A stretch of DNA of 64,000 nt from Plantago ovata (GCA_028274465.1 CM051455.1:113621547-113685546); one strand, 5' to 3'; shown: positions 1 through 10,691, counted from the first letter of the stretch. Program-made: numbers and translations. The notes: generated by a model from the letters alone, not told the origin.

Positions 1-300
1 TTGTGCGTGGATGATGCGAGTAGTGTCCTGCTCAGTTTCTGTCAAGGAGCGTTACCTTGACGTAAGGTCTCCTCGAGCCCGAGAGATGCTCCTCGAGCCC
101 ACTGGCAGCTTTGTCCTTGTGAGGAGCTTTTTTTGAGGGTTGTCCTCCCAGTGATGGTCGGATCTTATGTTGGTCGATCCACACCTTAGTGACATACTTG
201 GGTGTGGTCGTGCCCTTTGAGGGACGGCCTATGATGCTTTGTCGCGCTCTTAGACCGCTCCAGTTCGTACATGCGGACTGGACATATTTCAACACTAACA
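1..300 (-). mobile_element. Truncated LTR of a Tat-type Ty3/gypsy element
   Basis: Read on the minus strand from 300, the sequence starts TGTTAGTGTTGAAATATGTC and matches the start of the LTR at 34483 (TGTTGGTATTGAAATATGTC), followed by the shared CAGTCCGCAT stretch and a similar 'GAACTGGAG' segment before diverging. It is therefore the outer end of a related element whose body lies left of the window. The junction at 300/301 is sharp: the equivalent uninterrupted site is present at about 54775 (aaaag-aggtc-gaacc), so AGGTC (301-305) is the probable target-site duplication. The partner TSD is outside the window. Confidence 0.75.
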
Positions 301-559
301 AGGTCGAACCAGTACTTGCTCTCATCAAACGAAGGAGGGTTCCCTAAAAAAAGATAACACTCCCCTATTCTACCCATTTCTCAAGCAAAGCTTTAAGATA
401 TTCACAACTTCCTGAATGGCAGGACGAGGGTGGTCTAGAACAGATGACACTCAAAAACAAAAGACAAAAAAAGATAAAAAATAGAAAATTACAACACGAA
501 TGCGAACATTACAAGAATTGGAAAATGAGACACAACACTTTGCTAAACTGCTATTTGGC

Positions 560-700
560 TTTCTTTTTTGGACCGTTCTTTGCTTTTTTGGGGTCTTTTC
601 TTTTTTTCTTTTTTTTCCTTCCAGATTCTTTTTTTTCTTTTTCTTTTTCTCTTATTTTTTTCTGGAATTTTTCTTTCTTTCTTTTTTTCGATTTTTTCTA
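560..700. repeat. Polypyrimidine/polypurine tract
   Basis: About 140 bp made almost only of T and C on the plus strand (long purine run on the sense, minus strand). A homologous tract of similar position and length lies at about 55016-55125 in copy A. Open frames across it are artefacts of low complexity. Whether it serves as a polypurine priming tract or is only a simple repeat cannot be decided from the sequence. Confidence 0.75.
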
Positions 701-753
701 GCCAGCAGAAGCATAACAAAAAGAGAAACAAAATGACTCACACGACTTCCCCA

Positions 754-890
754 AACCTATTCGAAAGAATAGGTTGGAGTACAAAATTTCACGGAAAAGG
801 AAAAATAAACTCACGATACGGAAATGAAAAACGGAAACAAGTCTAATGATGGTGTAACCCCCTCCCCAAACCTATTCGGAAGAATAGGTT
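754..890. other. Pair of identical 9-bp stem-loops
   Basis: Two perfect hairpins share the stem AACCTATTC/GAATAGGTT. The first (754-775) has the loop GAAA and the second (869-890) the loop GGAA, both GNRA-type when read on the plus strand. The same two hairpins in the same order and with the same loops occur in copy A at 55179-55200 and 55295-55316. Confidence 0.8.
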
Positions 891-1608
891 ATAAACAAAG
901 GATCACACAACCTCACACTACCTCCTTCCTAGGCATTTAGCAATCTCAAAGCATGGTGAAGACTTGTTGCCTCTTAGGTACATAATTACTCAGGAAAACA
1001 ACATAAGACCCTAACATGCATCATCCTATTATAAAGGCCTTCGTGAACCGCAGTAGAGAAAACACCACTAAGTGATGTCGAGACTACCAAGCTTAACTAA
1101 GTGCAATACATAAATGTGACAAGCCAAGCGAGAAAAACCTCAAACAAATTCATAGAGATGAAGCATACGATTAATGGCATAGTTAGTTGATCTACCCAAT
1201 AAAAAAGTTCAAAAAATTCGGCAATAAACTCCATATAAAACATGCAAGTCTATCCTAGGATGAATGAAGTGAATGCAACCTAAAAAATCTAAGAAAGCAG
1301 TAAACGTGCAAATGCAAATGCAGACGGATAAAACATGCGAGGTACTATACTTAGCCTACCAATGTCAAGCTCCAAACTAACAATACTAGATAACTTAAAT
1401 CCCATCCCCCTCATGAAATTAACGCTAGTCCCTAGCAGTAAGAAAATGAGGAAATAAGATGTGATACTAGATGTTACCCCATGGTTTGGCCTCGGTCGAT
1501 TGAGTGTGCTGCTTGTGAGTTATTGGGACTGCTCTGGAAGCCTTATATATGATCATCAGGACTTGTGGTAGTGGCGGTAGTTCCATCAATAGATCAGATA
1601 GGACCAAT

Positions 1609-2334
1609 TCAACCATCTGTATCATCATTGTCCCTATTGTCTTTATTATCACTACTATCACGCACATCGTCACTAGTAGAGTTGCAGTGTCGAAGGGAAT
1701 CTTCAAGATTGGCCGCCTCTGTTATGGAATCTTCCACTCGGTATCTCTCCAATAGGTTGTGAACTGTTGAAGGGGAAAGGGCAGTGGTATCAGAGCCTCT
1801 TTCTCCAATGTTTTACACCCCGTGGAAGTTACAGCGAGCTGCTCGGGAATTCAGAGGTTGTCTTCCATTTTTTCCTATGTCGACCACATTCTCTACAGTT
1901 GATGCTCCCGATGTCTATATGATGCTCTCTTTAGAGGCAGGCAAGGGGCACCCCAACGAGGGGCTGGGCACCCATGTCATTATGTATTGGAACCAAGCTA
2001 GCGCTTCGGAACCTTCTAGCAACTGCGAACTCAAGATTGAATCCGTCGCGAAGAGAATGTCCCGGTGCCCTCCAGTTCACATGGACTTTGCAGTCCTTGT
2101 GATGGATTGCTGACGTAATAATGGTTTCTGTCCCTTCGGTAGTGCATGAATAGGCATAGGAGTCCTTACTCCAGGTGTACTCTAGCTCCTCCTCTTGGAT
2201 AATCCACGACGTTGTTGCAAAACCCCTTGGCTCGAACGCACATCTAACGAGGTCACTGTTCTTGACATGGTTGTAATCGATCCCCCTCCAGTACTTCATA
2301 GTAATCATACGGGAATGCTCCTTTCCCGTGGCAT
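1609..2334 (-). pseudogene. Degenerate 3' ORF of copy B1
   Basis: This occupies the position of the 434-codon 3' ORF of copy A. The start region is conserved: a TTTGTAG splice acceptor is followed within a few bases by ATG at 2334, as in copy A at 57213. The motif ALSPST, present in copy A, is readable again near 1770-1788. Between these points the frame is broken several times and the block is about 0.5 kb shorter than in copy A; the tail after ALSPST is a different, Asp/Asn-rich stretch that ends at 1609-1611. A 146-codon open stretch (1931-2371) covers part of it. I read it as a diverged, non-functional homologue of the plant-transposon-type protein in copy A. Confidence 0.45.
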
Positions 2335-2339
2335 GGTTC

Positions 2340-2879
2340 CTACAAACAACAGTTAGTACCTCGTATGACACAAAACTGACTCATGCATATGCTAGTGTAA
2401 GAACGGAACACACAAGTGATAAAATCAACAATCGAGCTCCCCAAACTTTAATGTCTAGCCTAGCTTCTTCATTATGCAACATACCAATGTAACTACTACA
2501 TGCAATACATCACATTATGCTCTTGCTAGACAACCAATATCCTAGATAACAAGGCTCAATTCATACCATAGTAGCGAAACATTCTAGCATCATAAATCCT
2601 CATACTCAACAATTAAGCATTCTACCTTCAAATCCACCATCATCACATCAATAAAAAAATCATATGCAAGAAATCAAAGATAAAGACATATTGCATAACA
2701 AGATATATCATCTAGTAGCAAAATTCTCAAATCAACAATCCAATCATAATTGAGCATGCAATTGATAGTAAATAACGCTTCTAATCACACAAACAACATA
2801 CCCATGCATCAAATAAGCATAATTGAAGCTCAATTTAGAAAACCCCCAAATTCGAAAATTAGGGTTCATAAGAAGATAC
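2340..2879 (-). other. Predicted intron before the 3' ORF of copy B1
   Basis: On the minus strand a donor GAG|GTATCT ends a leader exon at 2880, and an acceptor TTTGTAG| precedes the 3' ORF at 2339. Donor, acceptor and flanking sequence are conserved in copy A (57756 to 57219). This suggests that the 3' ORF was expressed from a spliced RNA, as known for env-position ORFs of Athila-like elements. The intervening 540 bp are AT-rich and hold no coding frame. Confidence 0.55.
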
Positions 2880-3112
2880 CTCAGATCTGAAAATCTAATG
2901 CATTAGGGCGAAATCTGTTCGGATGAAAAGATAGATCATGTAATAGGCTTCGATTGAAGCTAAAGAACACTAAATTTGGTGAAGAAATGAAGAAGTTATG
3001 AGGTTTTGAAGGTAAAATCGCGATTTTCGGTTTTTGGGGAGGAAGAATGATGAATATATGAAGAAAATGAGGTAAAGAGGGGGAGATCCGCGTTTTTATC
3101 TACTGGGACTGT

Positions 3113-3187
3113 GGGGCGAGTCGCCCCTGGTGTGGGGCGAGTCGCCCCACACGGGGCGATTCGCCCCCCGCTCCCCGAAGCGGGGAG
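3113..3187. repeat. Internal GC-palindrome block of copy B1
   Basis: Three near-perfect palindromes of the type GGGGCGA-N-TCGCCCC (3113-3127, 3130-3152, 3153-3167) are followed by a hairpin CTCCCCG-AAG-CGGGGAG (3171-3187). On the minus strand the block lies about 0.3 kb upstream of the splice donor of the leader exon, with an AT-rich TAGATAAAAA box about 12 bp downstream. The same palindrome type is found next to the TATA box in the family's LTRs. Confidence 0.85.
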
Positions 3188-3429
3188 ACGGTCATTTCGA
3201 CAAAAAACGCGGATTTTAATCCCCGAAACCAATTTTCCATAAAACCACTCGAAAAATATCACTCAAACAGAAGCATATACGACACAGATATGAACAAATT
3301 CGCATACGAGAAGCAAATAGTTCAAGAATGAATGCATGCAATAAAGCGGTAAAGAAAGCGATAAAAACTCCGGGTTGCCTCCCGGATAGCGCCATTGTTT
3401 AAAGTTTTTGACTCGACTCCTGTCTGTGC

Positions 3430-5589
3430 CTATCTCTTCTTTCTGCGGGTAATAGGCTTCCCCTTCATTGATCTCCTCTCCATGCCACGAACCTGTGAAT
3501 AAGAAAGAATATAGGCTGCAAGACCACAGTAGTGAGTAGTGAGAGAAATATCAGGCGGATCAGGTGGATCAGATATGGCTTGCAACACGTGTTGCTTGCC
3601 ATCCACTTCAATAGTGCAAGTTTTTTGGTAGATGTCCATCACGGAGCGTAGTTTAGTCAAGAACGTTCGCCCTAAGAGTAGGACATCCCCCGTTGCAGGT
3701 GCAGACCCTGGCATAACTACAAAATTGGTGTATACCGAAGCTTCACCAATCTTGACCAACACATTTTTCACAACGCCTTCGGGTCTCATAAAGGATCCAT
3801 CCGCCAGTTGCACAATAGCCCTATGCTCTGATAGTTTTCCAAGGTTACTTTTTTCAAACACATTCAAAGGGAGTATGTTTGAGTAGGATCCCGTGTCTAG
3901 TGTGGCACGGACTTCTTCAAGCTCACCAATCCCTACCTTAACATCGAAACTTTTAGGGAGTGGCTCGGGATCCTCTTGCTCCTCATCACTTCCGTCAGAA
4001 CCAAGGTCCTTCTCTTCTTCCTTAGCCTGTAGAAGTTCTTCCTTCTTGCAACACTCGCACTTAGCAACCTTCTTGATGGTGATTTCGTCAGGTAGATCAC
4101 CAGCTAATGTAATGGAATTCGACTTCTCAGTGTTGCTAGGCAGCTTGCCTTGCTCCCTACTTGCTCCTCGGTCGATCAACTCTTGCATCTTTTGATGGGA
4201 AAGCCTAGTGCTCTCTTCCAACCTATCAAGCCTTGCCCTAGTCTTCTCGGAATCTTCTTCATAACGTTTGAGAAAACTTTGTGTGTGATCAACCATCTTT
4301 TGCAAGTTCTCCATCAGTTGAGCCGACTTCGACTTCGGTGGCTCTTTCGGAGCGGGGTTTTCGCAGTGATCATTACCATAGTTTAGCCTACTACGGTCTT
4401 GGTTAGGGCCATAAGTTTGGTTAGCCGGTGCATATCCTTGATTGTTTCGGAATCCTCTTCTCCAAAATCCACCTCGAGGATTCCTACCGTCTTGTCCGTA
4501 GCTAACTTCTTGAGTACCAAACTCCGTAGCAAAGGCTTCCTCTTCACCTCCTCGAACCCAATTCTCATCATCATACGCAAGCTACGATCTACACATATGA
4601 GCCCCATGCCCATAGTTCTTGCATATTCGGCATACTTCGTTTGAAACAGTTGTTCCGGTGGCGCTCTTGAGGACTTGCTTCAATTCGTTGGTAAAGCACT
4701 CGAATTGATCCCCATTCCCCCTATACATAGGGGCTTCTTGAGGCGGTGGAGCTTCAGGTCCACGTCTCCTAACCATCGCTCTTGGGTCCTTGAATTGTGA
4801 ACCCTTAGCAAGCCTTTCGAAAACTGCCCAGACGGCTTCTGCGGTTTCCTCCCAAATATTGCCTCGGCATTGGAAATCCACCACTTGTTGGTTCTCGAAG
4901 GTTAGTCCATTGTAGAAGTGTTGGACTAGGTCAGAAAGTTCAAAACCATGGTGAGGGCACTTGTTCGTGAGATCTTCGAACCTCTCAAACGCGGTGTAGA
5001 AAGTCTCATCATAGTCCTGCTTGAATCCAGTGATTTGCGCCTTTAGCGCGGTAGTCAAGTTGTGAGGGAAGTATTTCTCCATGAAAGCTGAAAAAACCTT
5101 CTCCCAAGTGTCCAGCGAGCCTGCTCGTAGAGAACTCAACCATGACTTGGCTCTGTCGCCAAGTCCCATAGCAAAAACCTTCATCCTCAACTCATCCGTT
5201 GTTATTTCAGCTCCGGGTCGTGGGAGTTGGTTGACGAAATCATCGATATCGTGCAAGTACCCCACCACATCTTCCCTTGATAAGCCATAGAACCTCGGCA
5301 GTTGTTGGAATGCGTGGTTCTTGATTTCCAGATCTCGAGTTGCAGACGAAAGAACAATCGCCGGTCCCCTCATACGATCCTTGGTGGGTTGAACCCATGC
5401 TTTCAGTGGTCTAGCTTCTGCCATTCCGTCGATTTCCTTGAAAAGACTGTGTAGAGATTCAGAGAAATCGGTATCCTCTATTTCCTCTAGTGCACGCCTT
5501 TGAAGTAGTCGCCTTCTTTGGTGGTAGACTCTGTCGATCTCAGTAATTGAATCAGCAAGTGGTGTTCCTTTAGATCGTGTATGTGGCAT
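3430..5589 (-). pseudogene. gag: gag-protease polyprotein of copy B1, one in-frame stop
   Basis: A single frame of about 720 codons starts MPHTRSKG at 5589. The capsid part has the retrotransposon gag pattern (DDFVNQLPRPGAE... AKSWLSSL... EKYFPHNLT, roughly residues 110-200). A CCHC knuckle C-R-I-C-x4-H-x4-C lies near residue 325, immediately followed by an in-frame TAG at 4582-4584. Beyond it come a coiled-coil stretch (MENLQKMVDHTQSF...) and an aspartic protease with the catalytic triplet in ATLDTGSYSN near 3890. The frame ends with a basic tail (RRKKR) at 3430. Gag packages the RNA and the protease would mature it. No RT follows, so activity would need enzymes from another element. Apart from the single stop the frame is open. 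Confidence 0.85.
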
Positions 5590-5736
5590 ACACTATCTGT
5601 AACAGACTAAGAAAGAAGTATCAGAGAGAGATTAAAAAGGAAGACTAAAACTACTAGAATTAGGAATTGAATGCTGAAAATATAAACAAATTAAACAGAA
5701 AAAAAAGGAGTATAGTCCCCGGCAGCGGCGCCAATT
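5590..5736 (-). other. Leader and PBS of copy B1 (tRNA-Asp)
   Basis: The minus strand reads TGGCGCCGCTGCCGGGGA at 5733-5716, complementary to the 3' end of plant tRNA-Asp(GTC) apart from one position, and begins 3 bp from the LTR end at 5737. This fixes the direction of the element. The remaining bases to the gag start at 5589 are an AT-rich leader. Confidence 0.85.
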
Positions 5737-7050
5737 TGATGAATGCGGGTTTGTCGGGTCCCGATTCAGCAAATAAATTTGTTATTTAGCCAAAGGCAAT
5801 TCACAACTACAACGAAAATCGTAGTGTAGCAGTAGAATGACCTCGAGTGTCGTTATCTAAGGACTATAACTAGCTTTATCAAATCTAATTTAGAATATAA
5901 AACAGCAGACGGGATAGCAAAGGTTTTTCTAACAGATAATGGAGATTGGTGATAGTATGACCCTTCAAAGCATAACGAGTCAATAATCATGCATAAATTC
6001 CTCGGTCTTGCATGGAGATCTTTGATCAATCTAATGTCCTGTTGCAATTATTAAGCACTACGAAGATAAAGATACTGACAAGTCAAGCACTATTGTCCAA
6101 TTGTGTTCCGTAATTATTCAACACTACGAAGATATAGATGCGCATAGGTCGACGAGGGTCCAATTGTGCATAATAATTAATACAACATACGAGAATTTAG
6201 GCTGAGCCTGATCAACGAAATAAAGCAATGACACGGAGTATAATGCGCGATATAGCCATTAGCATGATTATCTTCCCTTCGCTAAGAATTCACATACTAC
6301 CACCAACAATATGTTTAGCTACTCATAATAGGCTTGCAATCAACAGAAATCATAGAAGAAAACATGTTGAAAGATATATAAAAATAAGTAGAATAAACTG
6401 TAAGATACAATGTTACCGAAGGTTGTCAATTCTCCGAAGAATTGCGATCCTACAAGCTCCAAACTGCTATGAAAAAGTGTCTCCTAAGCTACGAACCCCC
6501 AGAACAGGCTCTGGGAAGTCCCTACCTAAAACTACAGAGAAAGGTGAGAGAGTAGGTCTGGAAAAGTATGAATTTCGGAGAAACACTGAGCAACTATATA
6601 TAGGCTACGAAATAGTGTGGGGTGATTCGCCCCACACACCGGGCGGTTCGCCCGGTGTGGGGTGAGTCGCCCCACGTCCCGGGCGGTTCTCCCGGGAGTA
6701 ATTTTCGCGGAATTCCGCGTTTTCGACGCGTTTTTGAATTTCTTCCCCTTTTCGGACTCGGTTTCTGACTTCTCGTGGCCTTCTAACCTCCAGATTCGAC
6801 CCCTAGACTCCAAATCCTATCCGGAAACCTTCAGATACTCCAAATAGACTTTTGGAACACCAATTCCTTGTCAACTTCAATATAATTGCCCGGAAATCCT
6901 CGATTTTCAACCAAAACCTGTAAAATAAAATCTAAGGGGAAACGTGACACTATTCTAATAAAATGCACTAAAATATAGCTAAATTAACATAGAGGATAGC
7001 TAAAATAGGTGAAAAAAACACAAATGAAAGTGTAAAATACACATTCATCA
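5737..7050 (-). repeat. 5' LTR of copy B1
   Basis: A 1,314-bp LTR bounded on the minus strand by TGATGAATG and CATTCATCA. It aligns over most of its length with the LTRs at 8722-9922 and 53168-54408. A TATA box and four GC palindromes lie in the U3 part. The right boundary joins gag sequence of copy B2 exactly at the terminal TG. Confidence 0.9.
6594..6697 (-). promoter_or_regulatory. LTR promoter: TATA box with upstream GC palindromes
   Basis: The TATA box CTATATATAG (6594-6603) reads for minus-strand transcription. Starting 11 bp upstream lie four consecutive palindromes at 6615-6637, 6638-6656, 6657-6675 and 6677-6697. Their cores differ (GGGGTGA/TCGCCCC, CGGGCGG/TCGCCCG, CCCGGGCGG/CTCCCGGG), so several changes in one arm are matched in the other. 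The LTR at 8722-9922 repeats the same arrangement. Confidence 0.7.
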
Positions 7051-8576
7051 GCAACCTTCTTGATGGTGATTTCGACATGTAGATCACCCACCAAGGTAAT
7101 GGACATCGACTTCTCAGTGTTGCTAGGCAGTTTGCCTTGCTCCCTACTTGCTCCTCGGTCGATCAACTCTTGCATCTTTTGATAGTCAAGCCTAGTGCTC
7201 TCTTCCAATCGATCAAGCCTCGCCCTAGTCTTCTCAGAATCTTCTTCATAACGTTTGAGAAAACTTTGGGTGTGATCAACCATCTTTTGCAAGTTCTCCA
7301 TCAGTAGAGATTTCTTCGACTTCGGATGCTCTTTCGGAGCGAGATTTTCGCAGTGATCATTACCATAGTTAAGCCTACTACGGTCTTGGTTAGGTCCATA
7401 AGTTTGGCTAGCCGGTGCATATCCTTGATTGTTTCGGAACCCTCTTCCCCAAAATCCACCTCGAGGATTCCTACCGTCTTGTCCGTAGCTAGCTTCTTGA
7501 GTACCAAATTCCGTAGCAAAGGCCTCCTCTTCGCCTCCTTGACCCCAGTTGCCATCATCATATGCAAGCTCCGATCTACACATATGAGCCCCATGCCCAT
7601 AGTTCTTGCATATTCAGAAAACTTCGTTCGACACAGTTGTTCCAGTGGTGCTCTTAAGGACTTGCTTCAATTCGTTGGTAAAGCACTCGAATTGATCCCC
7701 ATTCCCCCTATACATAGGGGCTTCTTGAGTAGGTGGAGCATCAGGTCCACGTCTCCTAACCATTGCCCTTGGGTCCTTGAACTGTGAACCTTTAGCAAGC
7801 CTTTCGAAAACTTCCCAGACGGCTTCTGCGGTTTCCTCCCAAATATTGTCACGGCATTGGAAGTCCACCACTTGTTGGTTCTCGAAGGTTAGTCCATTGT
7901 AGAAGTTTTGGACTAGATCAGAAAGCTCAAAACCATGGTGAGGGCACTTGTTCATGAGGTCTTGGAACCTCTCAAACGCGGTGTAGATGGTCTCATTATA
8001 GTCCTGTTTGAATCCAGTGATTTGCGCCTTAAGCGCGGTAGTCAAGGTGTGAGGGAAGTATTTTTCCATGAAAGCTGAAAAAACCTTCTCCCAAGTGTCC
8101 AGCGAGCCTGCTGGTAGATAACTCAACCATGACTTGGCTCTGTCGCCAAGTCGCATAGCAAAAACCTTCATCCTCAACTCATCCGTTGTCATTTAAGCTC
8201 CGGGCCGTGGGAGTTGGTTGACGAAATCATCGATATCGTGCAAGTACCCCATCACATCTTCCCTTGCTAAGCCATAGAACCTCGGAAGTTGTTGGAACGC
8301 GTGGTTCTTGATTTCTAGATCTCGAGTTGCAGACGAAAGAACAATCGTCGGTCCCCTCATACGATCCTTGGAGGGTTGAACCCATGCTTTCAGTGGTCTA
8401 GCTTCTGCCATTCCTTCGATTTCCTTGAAAAGACTGTGTAGAGATTCAGAGAAATCGGTATCCTCTATTTCCTCTAGTTCACGCCTTTGAAGTAGTCGCC
8501 TTCTTTGGTGGTAGACTCTGTCGATCTCAGCAATTGAATCAGCAAGCGTTGTTCCTCTAGATCGTGTATGTGGCAT
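7051..8576 (-). pseudogene. gag: 5' part of gag of copy B2, interrupted by copy B1
   Basis: The frame starts MPHTRSRG at 8576 and is closely similar to the gag at 5589-3430. In-frame stops occur at 8193-8195 and 7614-7616; the second lies where the first Cys pair of the zinc knuckle should be, so the CCHC motif is broken. The coding homology stops abruptly at 7051, after KKVA, where the LTR of copy B1 begins. The protease half is therefore beyond the nested element, left of the window. In a living element this protein would form the capsid. Confidence 0.85.
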
Positions 8577-8721
8577 ACACTATCTGTAACAGACTAGGAA
8601 AGCAGTATCAGAGAGAGATTAAATAGGAAAACTAAAAACTACTAGAACTAGGAATTGAATGCTGAAAATATAAAAAGCTAAACAGAAAAAAGGAGTATAG
8701 TCCCCGGCAACGGCGCCAATT
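8577..8721 (-). other. Leader and PBS of copy B2 (tRNA-Asp)
   Basis: The minus strand reads TGGCGCCGTTGCCGGGGA at 8718-8701, an exact complement of the 3' end of plant tRNA-Asp(GTC), 3 bp from the LTR end at 8722. The rest is untranslated leader. Confidence 0.88.
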
Positions 8722-9922
8722 TGATGAACGTGGAATTGTCGGGTTCCAATTTATCAAATAAATTTGTATTTAGCCAAAGGCAATTCACAACTACAACGAA
8801 AACCGTAGTGTAGCAGTAGAATAACCTCGAGTGTCGATCTCTAAGGACTATAACTAGCTTTATCTAATCTAACTTAATAATATAAAATCAACAAACGACT
8901 TAGCAAAGGTTTTTCTTAGCAGATAATGGAGATTGGTGATAGTATGGTCATTCAAAGCATAGCAGGTTAATAATCATGCATAAATTCCTCGGTCTTGCAT
9001 GGAGATCTTTGATCAATGAATTGTCCAGTTGTGTTCCGTAATTATTCAACACTACGAAGATAGAGATTTAGATAGATCAAAGAAATAAAGCAATAACTCA
9101 GAGTATAATGCGCGATATAGCCATTAGCATAATTATTAACCCTTCGCTAAGAAATCACATACTATCACCAACGAGAAGTTTAGCTACTCATAGATGTCAT
9201 GCAATCAACATAAATCATACCACGAATGAATGAAAACATGATGAAAGATATATAAATATAAATAGAAAAACTGTAAGATACAATGTTACCGAAGGTTGTC
9301 AATCTCCGAAGAATCACGATCTTACAAGCTCCAAATTGCTAAGAAAAAGTATCTCCTAAGCTAAGAACCCCCAGAACAGGCTCTGGAGAATTCCTACCTA
9401 AAACTACTGAGAAAGGTGAGAGAAAAGGTCTGGAAAACTATGAAAAACGGAGAAAACTGAGCAACTATATATAGGCATTCGAATTGTGTGGGGCGAAGGG
9501 CCCCACACACCGGGCGATTCGCCTGATGTGGGGCGATTCGCCCCACATCCCGGGCGACTCGCCCCGGAGTGTTTTTCGGCTAGATACGCATTTTCGACGC
9601 GTTTTTGGATTTATTCCCCTTTCCGGACTCGGTTTTTGCCTTCTAGTAATGTTTTTAGCCGTCAGACTCGACCCCTAGACTTCAAATCCTATCCGGAATC
9701 TTTCAGATACTCCAATTAGGCTTTTGGAACACCAATTCCTTGTCTACTTCAATACAATTGCCCGGAAAACCTCGTTTTTCACCCAAAACCTGTAAAATAC
9801 AAACTAAAGGGAAACGTGACACTATTCTAATAAAATGCACTAAAATATAGCTAAATTAACATAGAGGATAGCTAAAATAGGTGAAAAAGACTCAAATGAA
9901 AGTGTAAAATACACATTCATCA
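8722..9922 (-). repeat. 5' LTR of copy B2
   Basis: A 1,201-bp LTR homologous to 5737-7050, with the same termini. It lacks a segment of about 100 bp (one of the repeated 'ACTACGAAGATA' blocks) that copy B1 has. The outer flank is ACTATGTC (9923-9930); the other end of this element is outside the window, so its TSD cannot be tested. Confidence 0.9.
9465..9577 (-). promoter_or_regulatory. LTR promoter of copy B2 with GC palindromes
   Basis: The TATA box CTATATATAG (9465-9474) is followed upstream (higher coordinates) by palindromes between 9486 and 9577, including GGGGCGATTCGCCCC. Compared with copy B1 some arms are decayed, for example GGGGCGAAGGGCCCC. Confidence 0.65.
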
Positions 9923-10117
9923 ACTATGTCGAACGCTTGTAATCGCAACCTTCATCATTATTCGAAGTCGAATACAAAAAGGAAGATCATTGAAAGTGGT
10001 GGGCGACCTGGGCGTACATGAAATCGATGGCTGCGACATTAATGTTGCAGCGACTTGCTGTAAATAATTATTTCGCTGATCGGATCTTCGAAAGTGTAGC
10101 TTTATTTGTTTTCCATT
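9923..10117 (-). pseudogene. Host-gene fragment, possible F-box N-terminus
   Basis: After removal of the inserted elements, a minus-strand ATG at 10043 opens a short frame (MSQPSISCTPRS...) with LPFCIRLRIMMKVAITSVRHS-like residues that loosely resemble the start of plant F-box domains (LP..I...I..KVA..S). It runs into the LTR of copy B2 at 9922. A TATA-like sequence on the same strand lies at about 13568, on the other side of the CACTA insertion. This is the only host-gene candidate in the window. The resemblance is weak and only about 39 codons remain. Confidence 0.3.
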
Positions 10118-10445
10118 CACTACATGGAAAACTGATTTTAGCAACGGATACCATCCGTCGATATATGTTAGCGATCCGTCGCTAAACACCAATAGCGATG
10201 GAAAGCCCGTCGCGAAAAGTGGCATTGCTAAAAAATAAAGAGACGGTTAATATTATCCGTCGCTATATGTAGCGACAGTTCAGTTTATCCGTCGCTATAT
10301 TGTCGTTGACCAACATAGAGACGGATGACTTTATCCGTATCTATAAATAGCGGCGGATTATGTTATCCGTCGCTAAAGCTAAGGGACACGTGTCATTCCC
10401 TTGCGATGGGAATTTGGCGACGGATAAACTAATCCGTCGCTAACT
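10118..10445. repeat. Left subterminal repeats of the CACTA element
   Basis: At least eight copies of the 9-mer ATCCGTCGC or its reverse complement GCGACGGAT, several followed by TA-rich spacers. In En/Spm elements such subterminal motifs bind the TnpA-type protein. Confidence 0.85.
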
Positions 10446-10691
10446 TCTCTGATTTTTTTTTTCAAATTGATTTTTTGTTTTACTGAATTTATGTGAAAAA
10501 TTATTATTTTAACTCAAAATTGAGTACGACTAACAAAATATATACGATTGATTCATTTTACGATAATCGAAATTTCAATAAAAAAACTAAAAGTGTATGT
10601 ACAAAGAAACTAAAAGGTACGAAGATAATCATTAAAATAAACGAGAATCCTAAAATGTACGGATAAAGAATAACAATCCTAAAAAGCACTA
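10446..10691. other. AT-rich non-coding part of the CACTA element
   Basis: AT-rich sequence between the subterminal repeats and the first minus-strand exon end. I see no coding frame or motif in it. Confidence 0.5.

Larger units (their letters stand above)
301..1608 (-). other. 3' untranslated region of copy B1
   Basis: About 1.3 kb without a credible coding frame, collinear with 54772-55908 of copy A. It contains a long pyrimidine tract, two identical-stem hairpins and blocks such as 'ccttcctaggcatttagcaatctc' homology that are conserved between both copies. The minus strand is the sense strand of the element. The final part (about 1480-1608) is next to the stop region of the 3' ORF. Confidence 0.6.
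301..7050 (-). mobile_element. Copy B1: pol-less gypsy element (gag-protease only), inner nested copy
   Basis: In minus-strand order this copy has a 5' LTR (7050-5737), a PBS for tRNA-Asp, a gag-protease ORF (5589-3430), a GC-palindrome block, a spliced leader, a degenerate 3' ORF and a long 3' untranslated region that is cut at 300 by a Tat LTR. No reverse transcriptase, RNase H or integrase lies between protease and 3' ORF, and copy A (52563-59997) has the same order, so the family appears genuinely pol-less rather than randomly deleted. Its LTR end (TGATGAATG on the minus strand) begins exactly at 7050 inside the gag of copy B2, which indicates a nested insertion with candidate TSD GCAAC (7051-7055); the other TSD is outside the window. 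Confidence 0.8.

Noticed and set aside
444..846. Overlapping ORFs of 60-90 codons on both strands rich in Phe or Lys
   Set aside because: They translate a polypyrimidine/polypurine tract and its edges; no family features.
7051..7055. Interpretation of the gag-LTR junction as a random deletion
   Set aside because: The junction falls exactly at the terminal TG of the LTR, which fits a nested insertion better than an illegitimate deletion.
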